Source: Candidatus Woesearchaeota archaeon (GTDB lineage Archaea; Nanobdellota; Nanobdellia; Woesearchaeales; GW2011-AR15). Taken from it: a DNA stretch of 17,874 nt. The position numbers were made by a program, and so were the translations under genes. Positions 12,703 to 17,874 of this stretch are shown here, one piece after another. The notes beneath the pieces were generated by a model, which worked only from the letters and a program-made list of their open reading frames with translations, did not search any database and was not told the origin of the DNA. The stretch's first letter is position 1; each line of letters opens with the position of its first letter. The stretch spans positions 1 to 17,874 of the forward strand of contig JAMPXQ010000010.1 in NCBI GenBank assembly GCA_023701075.1, given 5' to 3'.

Positions 12703-13377
12703 TTATCTCTTTTCTGCAGTGATGCTTCGGGTGTTTGCGATTGAATTCCTATAGAACGAACTTTTTTCTCTTTCATCAATCCAGCTAAGATAATATTGGC
12801 TGTTTGTCAGCTCTATGACTTCTTCTTGGGTTGGGATAGAGACTTTAGGGTTTTTGAAGTCATATCTCTTGATTCCATCAGTTATTATGGTTATGTCTGC
12901 TTCAGAGATGATATTGAATTTGCCGCCATGCATCAGGAATCTTGACGCAAAGGAGTACACATTTTTTCTATTTTTCATGTCTTTTAGGTCTGTGAAAGAG
13001 GTATGTGTCAGGTAGTGATGGGGAAAATACATGGATATTGCCTGTATTGCAGCATATGTGCTTAGGGTGCCTAGGATATGTTCAGTTCTATCAGACATGG
13101 CAAGGATGTCTTCATCTATTGCAAAGCATCTGTCTGCTAAATCAGGGTGTTGGAAAAGGATGATTTCTGCAGTCTCTTGGACATTAGATTGGTCATAATC
13201 AAAACCGATTATCATTTTTCTCTCAAGTGTTCCATCGCTAAGGGCTCTTAGGCCGGCGTGGACTACATCAAGATAGCCGCATCCCAGATATAATTCAACA
13301 GCAGGCTTTCCAAGCTGCTCAAACCTTGGCAGTATGAATGAAGAATCATTTATCTCGGAGTAGAACTCAAATCCCAT
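12703..13377 (-). CDS. SAM-methyltransferase-like protein, 224 aa
   Basis: The N-terminal half has Rossmann methyltransferase features. AVELYLGCGYL (26-36) resembles motif I with the GCG turn, KMIIGFDYDQSN (54-65) is a second strand ending in an acidic residue, and DRCFAIDEDIL (about 82-92) could be motif III. A Pro-rich FPHHYLTHTSF and a GGKFNIISEADI strand follow. No substrate-specific motif is visible. The start at 13377 is about 27 nt after a minus-strand TTTAAATATT (13399-13408), giving a leaderless mRNA. It shares this promoter block with the Nudix gene on the other strand. It is unrelated in obvious sequence to the methyltransferase-like protein at 786. Confidence 0.65.
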   Translation of the reverse strand: MGFEFYSEINDSSFILPRFEQLGKPAVELYLGCGYLDVVHAGLRALSDGTLERKMIIGFDYDQSNVQETAEIILFQHPDLADRCFAIDEDILAMSDRTEHILGTLSTYAAIQAISMYFPHHYLTHTSFTDLKDMKNRKNVYSFASRFLMHGGKFNIISEADITIITDGIKRYDFKNPKVSIPTQEEVIELTNSQYYLSWIDEREKSSFYRNSIANTRSITAEKR

Positions 13378-13398
13378 GCAGGTGGTTAAAAAAATTAA

Positions 13399-13425
13399 TA
13401 TTTAAAGATACCCGAAATGTTTAAA
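13399..13425. promoter_or_regulatory. Bidirectional promoter of methyltransferase-like and Nudix genes
   Basis: On the minus strand TTTAAATATT (13399-13408) sits about 26 nt before the ATG at 13377. On the plus strand TGTTTAAATC (about 13417-13426) sits about 28 nt before the ATG at 13450. The latter spacing is the reason the Nudix start is placed at 13450, not at the earlier ATG 13417 that overlaps the TATA box. Confidence 0.55.
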
Positions 13426-13449
13426 TCTAATCCAAATGTCTGGTTTGAT

Positions 13450-13887
13450 ATGCAGAAAGAAACATCTTCAGGAATAATCGTATTCAAGAGATCAGGCATG
13501 GTGAAATACTTGATACTTAATTATCCGGTAAATATCCGCTCTGCAAAAGAGTATTGGGGGCTTGTTAAAGGCCATGTCGAGAAAGATGAGTCATTGGAAG
13601 AAGCTGCTGTGAGAGAGACAAGGGAAGAGACTGGACTGATTGTAGATGTCCTTCCGGGTTTCAAGGAGAAGATAGTCTATAACTTCGCATTCAAGGGTGC
13701 GCTTGTAGAAAAGACAGTCTATTTCTTCGCAGGCGAGTCTGTAAGTGAAGAAGTCAAGCTTTCTCATGAGCATAAAGGATATGCCTGGCTTTCATTTGAT
13801 GATGCATTAAAACAGCTTTCTTATGATAAAGACAAAGATGTTCTGATAAAAGCAAACAGTTTTCTTAAAGAAATATCCATTTCTTAA
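13450..13887 (+). CDS. Nudix hydrolase, Ap4A-hydrolase type
   Basis: A compact 145-aa Nudix protein with a textbook box at residues 41-63: G41, E47, R55, E56, E59, E60 and G62 fit G-x5-E-x7-RE-U-x-EE-x-G. It begins MQKETSSGIIVFKR, as archaeal bis(5'-nucleosyl)-tetraphosphatases do, and lacks extra domains. The GHVEKDES start of the box and a SHEHKGYAWLSFDDAL segment also fit that group, which cleaves Ap4A and related dinucleotides with Mg2+. Other nucleoside polyphosphates or RNA 5' ends are possible substrates. The reading frame opens at 13417, but that ATG overlaps a TATA box, so 13450 was chosen. It is divergent from the methyltransferase-like gene and followed by a T-tract. In contrast to the Nudix protein at 8295, its box is intact. 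Confidence 0.85.
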   Translation: MQKETSSGIIVFKRSGMVKYLILNYPVNIRSAKEYWGLVKGHVEKDESLEEAAVRETREETGLIVDVLPGFKEKIVYNFAFKGALVEKTVYFFAGESVSEEVKLSHEHKGYAWLSFDDALKQLSYDKDKDVLIKANSFLKEISIS

Positions 13888-13894
13888 GGATAAC

Positions 13895-13901
13895 TTTTTT
13901 T
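13895..13901 (+). terminator. T-tract terminator after the Nudix gene
   Basis: Seven consecutive T residues lie 8 nt after the Nudix stop codon. Archaeal RNA polymerase terminates at such tracts without needing a hairpin, and none is seen. Confidence 0.45.
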
Positions 13902-13926
13902 ATCGCTAGGTAGGATAATTCGGAAG

Positions 13927-14289
13927 CTAAATATTCATATCTGGCAATCTATCAAAAGGCGGAAGCCTTGATGAGCAGTTTTCAGGGTCATAAAAATATT
14001 CAGAGATAGGTCTTCCCTGGAAATGCAGGATGCCTTTTATTACTTCCACTTTTATTATGCCGTATTCATGCATGATTAGGTTATCAAGCTTCCTAAGCGG
14101 CATGTCTGAATGTATCTCGCCATTTATCCATCCAGAACTGGTCCTGGTCCAAGAAGGGCTGACCCTTTCAACTGTTTCAGGAAAATATATCTTATATTCT
14201 AAGGAGAACAGGTCTGTTTTGACAGTGAGACGGCCATTCATCGGAAGATTGGTAAGATAGCCTCTATCATCATATACTATCAGGAACAT
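13927..14289 (-). CDS. Hypothetical protein, 120 aa
   Basis: I do not recognise it. The protein begins MFLIVYDDRGYLTNLPMNGR and alternates short hydrophobic strands with Gly, Asn or Pro turns, suggesting a small mostly beta domain (for example LTVKTDLFSLEYKIYF and GIIKVEVIKGILHFQGR). There is no signal peptide, membrane segment or metal-binding cluster. TTTAAAC (about 14310-14316, minus strand) lies about 24 nt before the ATG, so a leaderless transcript is likely and the gene is probably real. It is convergent with the Nudix gene and divergent from the ribbon-helix-helix operon. Confidence 0.6.
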   Translation of the reverse strand: MFLIVYDDRGYLTNLPMNGRLTVKTDLFSLEYKIYFPETVERVSPSWTRTSSGWINGEIHSDMPLRKLDNLIMHEYGIIKVEVIKGILHFQGRPISEYFYDPENCSSRLPPFDRLPDMNI

Positions 14290-14375
14290 GATTTATAGAT
14301 AGTTTACAAGTTTAAAAAAATGATTTAATTGTAGGTGTCTTGCTTGTTCTGTCTGCTATTTTCCTTTGCAAATAT

Positions 14376-14493
14376 TATGTCTTAGTTAAGTCATACAAAT
14401 ATAATACAAATATACTACGTATGTCTTAATAATAACATTTATATATTACATATAACTATGAATTATCATACATATGTATGTGCTAGTATACTA
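14376..14493 (+). promoter_or_regulatory. Repeat-rich control region of the ribbon-helix-helix operon
   Basis: This AT-rich region holds several ordered repeats: TATGTCTTA twice (14376-14384 and 14420-14428, 44 bp apart), the 11-mer ATACAAATATA twice in perfect tandem (14393-14403 and 14404-14414), a 14-bp palindrome CATACATATGTATG (14467-14480) and a 10-bp palindrome TAGTATACTA (14484-14493). The TATA box TTTATATATT (14439-14448) would start transcription near 14470, on the first palindrome. Such spacing by helical turns is typical of operators for ribbon-helix-helix proteins, suggesting autoregulation by the gene products just downstream. Confidence 0.6.
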
Positions 14494-14520
14494 AAATCAC
14501 ATAAACCAGATTGGATCAAA

Positions 14521-14673
14521 GTGAAAGTAAAAGTAGTCAACATAAGGCTTCCAGAGAAGCTGATAAGCTGGATAGACTCTTTGGTAGATAAGGAAATCTA
14601 TAATTCTAGGAGCGACGCTATACGCGAGTTTTCACGTTCATACGTCATGAAGAACAGAGGCGATGAAAAATAG
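14521..14673 (+). CDS. Ribbon-helix-helix (CopG-like) DNA-binding protein 1
   Basis: About 51 residues from the GTG at 14521: a basic KVKVVNIRLPE ribbon strand that would enter the DNA major groove, a first helix KLISWIDSLVD, then the turn YNSRSDAIREF leading into the second helix that forms the dimer. This is the ribbon-helix-helix fold of small dimeric repressors. The frame extends up to ATG 14458, but that codon lies before the transcription start predicted from the TATA box at 14439-14448, and the added residues (MNYHTYVCASIL...) are not family-like. The start is therefore uncertain. Five bases separate it from a second ribbon-helix-helix gene, so they are co-transcribed. Its likely target is its own promoter repeats; effects on the surface protein gene downstream would follow. 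Confidence 0.75.
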   Translation: MKVKVVNIRLPEKLISWIDSLVDKEIYNSRSDAIREFSRSYVMKNRGDEK

Positions 14674-14678
14674 AAAAG

Positions 14679-14924
14679 ATGGTCTCTGTAAGGATGCCTT
14701 CGTCCCTTCTTGAAGAGCTGAAAGAGGTTTCAGAGAAGAACCATTACCTTGATGTGAGCGACGCCATCCGTTCCATCCTGAGGGAAAGATGGCTAGAGGA
14801 GAAAGATCCATATAGGTCTAAAGTGAATGAGATAAAAAAACAGTTTTCAGATATAACAGGGGATGAGAAGATAGCAGCAATGAAGAAGACGCTCAAGCTC
14901 TTGGAGGAATTAAATGAGCTCTAA
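14679..14924 (+). CDS. Ribbon-helix-helix DNA-binding protein 2
   Basis: The 81-aa protein starts with the ribbon strand MVSVRMPSSLLEELKEVSEK and the helix-turn-helix YLDVSDAIRSILRERW of a ribbon-helix-helix repressor. A C-terminal extension of ~40 charged residues (KVNEIKKQFSDITGDEKIAAMKKTLKLLEEL) is probably one or two helices for oligomerisation or partner binding. It begins five bases after the first such gene and overlaps the start of the surface protein gene by 11 bases. The two paralogues differ clearly in ribbon residues (VVNIRLPE versus VSVRMPS), so they may bind different sites or form a heterodimer. An antitoxin role is possible for such proteins, but no toxin gene is adjacent. Confidence 0.85.
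   Translation: MVSVRMPSSLLEELKEVSEKNHYLDVSDAIRSILRERWLEEKDPYRSKVNEIKKQFSDITGDEKIAAMKKTLKLLEELNEL
14903..14907 (+). promoter_or_regulatory. Shine-Dalgarno of the surface protein gene
   Basis: GGAGG lies six bases before the ATG at 14914, inside the coding end of the second ribbon-helix-helix gene. It fixes the start of the 961-aa protein and implies translation coupled to the regulator. Confidence 0.7.
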
Positions 14925-17799
14925 GAAGATATTGATTGTCGTGATGCTGCTATTCTATATAGCATCTGCATTAGGCCAGGAGTCAAATATTACTTCTGGG
15001 AACACCACTTCAAACATCACTATGGAATCATTCTTGGAGACATGGCACATAGGTCCTTATGTGAATCAGACAGTATTTTTTTACGCAGATTTTGTCTCGA
15101 TGAACGGCACTTTAATAGGCAGCTGTGAACTCAATGGGGACGCAATGCAGTTCAACCAGTCAAACTACTATTTCACAAATATATTTGCAGTTCCATCTAA
15201 TTATACTTATGAGATATCATGCACAGCATCAGGTTATGAAACTCAGGTAAAGACAAGGATAGCAAATATCCTGCCTGTCCCGGATTTGGATGCTGATGAT
15301 GATTATTACGTGGTACCGATGGATTGCAATGATAATAATGCAAATATCAATCCAGGTGAAGAAGAGGTATTAGGCAATGGTCTTGATGACGATTGCAGTC
15401 CAAAGACAAAAGATGCGCAAGTCCTAAACATCACGACAAACAAGGAGAACTATGCGCTTTCAGAGACAGTCTTAATCAACATCACCGCAAACAATGAGAC
15501 TGATACATATATCACGATAAACACCCCTACGAATGTGTCATATATCTATATCTTCAGTAACGGCACATATCCTGTGACGCAGCAGTTCTCATTGACAGGG
15601 CTTGCAGGTCTGTATAGCATAGAGGCAGTCAATTATTATCAGGACAATGTGAAGCAGGCATATAATGAATTCATTGTCGGGAGCCCGATGATCCTTGAGA
15701 TAAGCGTCAATGACACAGACATATATGTGGGAGAGAGGGTAAAATTAAGGGCGATCGTCAGCGGGAACAGCGGGAATGTGAATACGATATGGAACATGGA
15801 TGATGGGACGCAAAAATACGGGCTTACGATAAACCACACATATTCTGCAGCGAAATCATACAATGTCGTGCTTGTGGCTACAGACCAAGGAGGCGGCCAA
15901 GTCATAAAGAGCAAGCAGATTATAGTGAAGCCTGCATATTACCTTAAAGTGAAGGTCGTGGACAATTCCACTTCAGAGATAATAAAGAATGCGACAGTGA
16001 AGCTGGATGGGAAAGAATTAGATGTGAATTCATCAGGCATGGTGGAATATAAGACGACAAATGCGACATACAAATTGAAGGCATCAGCGCCTTATTATAT
16101 AGGATACAGCGAGGACATCAAGCTGAATAAGTCTTTAGTGTTCACTATACGGCTCACAAGGAGCAGAGAGGATCAAAAGCCAGTAGTGTCATTGATTTCA
16201 CCAGGGAACAATGGTGTCTTTGATGGTATATTCAAGTTCAAGTTCACAGATAACACAGATGCTGACTGCTCATTATATCTCTCAGAGGAAGTCAATTGGT
16301 GGATTGAATCAGCAAAGCTGGAAAACTTAGACTCAGGGAAAGAATATTCAATAACATCAGATGCAGAAGAGAAGGAATACAAATGGAAGATATTATGCAA
16401 GGATGAGGACGGGAATACAGGAGAATCCCAAGTATATGTAGTGAAGCCAAAAGAGGTAGAGGAGCTTGCGACAAGCAGCATTGTGCAGGATGTCTATGAT
16501 GTCATCCCGGATTTTGAGACATATGGTCCTGATGAGAGGAGGATAGTGCAGTTCCTGGACCTGGAAGTGGTCCTCAAGGATGCGCAAAGAAAGCTTGAGA
16601 TGGCGAACCGCGACCTATTCAATCTTCGGACAGTCACAAATCCTGATGACTATGAGACCAAGAGGCAGGAGATACTGAAGAGGCTTGAGACAATAAAAGA
16701 TGAGACCCCTCTTATAGTGCGGTCGAAGAACAAGGCAAATTTTGTGAAATATGCAGATGATACAGAGCTTGAGAATCTCCTGGATGAATACATGGGGCTT
16801 AAAGGCAGGGAGATAAAGAATAAGAAATCTCTCCTTGAGACGAATAAGGAGCTTCAGAAAAGATTCATGATACAGTCATCAGCATATAATATCGAAGTTG
16901 AATACATATCCGGAAGGAAAGATGAGATAACCTTGGTCATCAGGGAGATAGAATCAGCAGGAGAGAAAGATACCTATGTCGAATCTATCCCTAAGAGCAT
17001 CATAGAATCTGCCAAGGATATAGTATTTGTGACGCCTGTGAACGTCTTAAAGGAAGATCCATTGTTCGAATCAAGCCTTGGTGCAGGAAAGATAGTCTAT
17101 TATGTGAAGAGGTCTATGAATCTTGATGATCTCCCGAAGATAACAGCAGCAGTTATATCTACAGAAGAGGCAGGAGTAAGTTCAGTCACAGGATTTGCAA
17201 TCCTGGACGGCCTAGGACTGAATGATTCAAACAAGAAAGTATTCTTCATCCAGCTGATAATAGTGTTCATCCTCCTGGGAGTTTACATATATTATTCGAC
17301 AGACAGGACTACAATCTTCATGGGTGGGAAGAAAGATGCAGCAAGAGAGACCATGGCTGTTGAGCCGGCAAAGCATATTGGAAGGAAAAATGTAGAAACG
17401 AAGTATGTAGAGAAAAATTATGTGGAAAGAAGAGATGTGGGGAGCGATAAGATATCCTATCTAAAGGAACTTATAGCATCGATACATGCACTCGCGGATG
17501 TGAACCTGAAAGATGCAGCGATAAAATATTATGAGCTGAAATTATTGTATGGCACTCTTGATGAATCAGAGAAATCATTGCTCTACTTTGATGTGATGCG
17601 TCTTTCAGATGAGATAGGGTCAAGGCACATAATAAGCCTTGTCAATGAGGCTATGGCAAATATCTCAGAAGGGAATGACGAAGAGGCTCACAAGATATAT
17701 ATGGATATTGAGGTTGAATTCGAGAAATTATCAGATGGCATGAAAGCAGAAGTCTATCAGAGATGCTGTGATATCGGCATGAGGTTGAAAGATGGGTAA
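14914..17799 (+). CDS. Large surface protein: MopE-like, PKD, PEGA-like and Ig-like domains with a membrane anchor
   Basis: This 961-aa protein has a signal peptide (about 1-20, KKILIVVMLLFYIASALG). A calcium/copper-type metal-binding motif follows at 123-161 (DLDADDDYY, DCNDNNANINPGEE, GNGLDDDC), as in PF11617/MopE-like proteins. Next are a PKD-like domain (about 258-339), a PEGA-like beta domain (about 340-416), an Ig-like domain (about 420-510), predicted coiled coils (about 545-655) and a beta-rich domain to about 755. After SVTGFAILDGLG is one membrane helix (about 776-794) and a ~165-residue cytoplasmic tail with helical repeats. Many N-x-S/T sites in the outer part suggest N-glycosylation. 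The topology is N-out, C-in, so it could join outer contacts to an inner partner. It is third in an operon after two regulators. Domain names are by eye; adhesion or envelope structure is the best guess. Confidence 0.75.
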   Translation: MSSKKILIVVMLLFYIASALGQESNITSGNTTSNITMESFLETWHIGPYVNQTVFFYADFVSMNGTLIGSCELNGDAMQFNQSNYYFTNIFAVPSNYTYEISCTASGYETQVKTRIANILPVPDLDADDDYYVVPMDCNDNNANINPGEEEVLGNGLDDDCSPKTKDAQVLNITTNKENYALSETVLINITANNETDTYITINTPTNVSYIYIFSNGTYPVTQQFSLTGLAGLYSIEAVNYYQDNVKQAYNEFIVGSPMILEISVNDTDIYVGERVKLRAIVSGNSGNVNTIWNMDDGTQKYGLTINHTYSAAKSYNVVLVATDQGGGQVIKSKQIIVKPAYYLKVKVVDNSTSEIIKNATVKLDGKELDVNSSGMVEYKTTNATYKLKASAPYYIGYSEDIKLNKSLVFTIRLTRSREDQKPVVSLISPGNNGVFDGIFKFKFTDNTDADCSLYLSEEVNWWIESAKLENLDSGKEYSITSDAEEKEYKWKILCKDEDGNTGESQVYVVKPKEVEELATSSIVQDVYDVIPDFETYGPDERRIVQFLDLEVVLKDAQRKLEMANRDLFNLRTVTNPDDYETKRQEILKRLETIKDETPLIVRSKNKANFVKYADDTELENLLDEYMGLKGREIKNKKSLLETNKELQKRFMIQSSAYNIEVEYISGRKDEITLVIREIESAGEKDTYVESIPKSIIESAKDIVFVTPVNVLKEDPLFESSLGAGKIVYYVKRSMNLDDLPKITAAVISTEEAGVSSVTGFAILDGLGLNDSNKKVFFIQLIIVFILLGVYIYYSTDRTTIFMGGKKDAARETMAVEPAKHIGRKNVETKYVEKNYVERRDVGSDKISYLKELIASIHALADVNLKDAAIKYYELKLLYGTLDESEKSLLYFDVMRLSDEIGSRHIISLVNEAMANISEGNDEEAHKIYMDIEVEFEKLSDGMKAEVYQRCCDIGMRLKDG

Positions 17800-17874
17800 G
17801 ATGGATATAGATACGCTGCTCAGCAACCTCTTCATAATAATGCTGATAATCACATCCACGCTATCTCTAGTCAT
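17792..17874 (+). CDS. Start of a membrane protein gene (runs off the right edge)
   Basis: The reading frame beginning at ATG 17792 gives MGKMDIDTLLSNLFIIMLII and continues hydrophobic to the edge, so it is probably an N-terminal membrane helix or signal anchor. It overlaps the stop of the surface protein gene by a few bases, with GAGGTT (17781-17786) as a likely SD. ATG 17801 (MDIDTLL) is an alternative start. Coupled translation suggests the product works with the surface protein. Only 27 residues are visible, so no family can be named. Confidence 0.6.
   Translation, partial: MGKMDIDTLLSNLFIIMLIITSTLSLV

Noticed and set aside
14521-14924. Toxin-antitoxin pair
   Set aside because: Both genes look like ribbon-helix-helix DNA-binding proteins and neither resembles a toxin; the next gene is a surface protein.
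1-17874. CRISPR array or tRNA genes
   Set aside because: No regularly spaced direct repeats of CRISPR length and no T-arm GGTTCRA-type motif within a cloverleaf was seen on either strand by eye.

Overview
The window looks like chromosomal DNA of an AT-rich archaeon, most likely a DPANN lineage of the Woesearchaeota/Pacearchaeota type; the lineage is an inference. The support is a diphthine synthase start, an XPD-type Fe-S helicase, an AbrB+PhoU regulator, FtsZ, and archaeal promoters. TATA boxes such as TTTAAATA lie about 25 nt before many start codons, so first genes appear leaderless, while genes inside operons carry Shine-Dalgarno (SD) sequences such as GGAGG or GAGGTGAT. Genes are short, closely packed and often convergent, and many encode proteins I do not recognise.

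Layout. Positions 1-645 hold the start of dphB and an unknown protein (both -). A methyltransferase-like protein at 786-1577 (+) converges on ftsZ (1681-2748, -). Next is the only long gene-free stretch, 2749-3524. It is full of structure: a pair of hairpins sharing the loop GTCGCCAAAC, a 15-bp inverted repeat pair about 490 bp apart, and a probable ~290-nt structured minus-strand RNA with its own TATA box and a terminator-like 3' hairpin. An unknown helical protein follows (3525-4790, +). A minus-strand block from 4726 to 10345 then holds a truncated HAD-like protein coupled to an unknown 318-aa protein, a 66-aa protein, xpd, and a coupled pair of a Nudix-domain protein and an HPr-kinase-like P-loop protein.

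From a divergent promoter at about 10400 run an AbrB-PhoU regulator, a multi-pass membrane protein and a nitroreductase (all +). A second methyltransferase-like gene (-), an Ap4A-hydrolase-type Nudix gene (+) and an unknown 120-aa protein (-) follow. The right end is an operon of two ribbon-helix-helix regulators, a 961-aa cell-surface protein with a C-terminal membrane anchor and cytoplasmic tail, and the start of another membrane protein.

The most interesting part is the ftsZ locus. The candidate RNA upstream of ftsZ carries, in an apparently unpaired linker, a stretch complementary (17 of 20 positions, 11 contiguous) to the 5' arm of the hairpin terminator after ftsZ. Its two long hairpins expose similar C-rich loops. 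This could be a riboregulatory circuit, or a very long ftsZ leader, acting on cell division. The structures and complementarities are visible in the sequence; the function is inferred.
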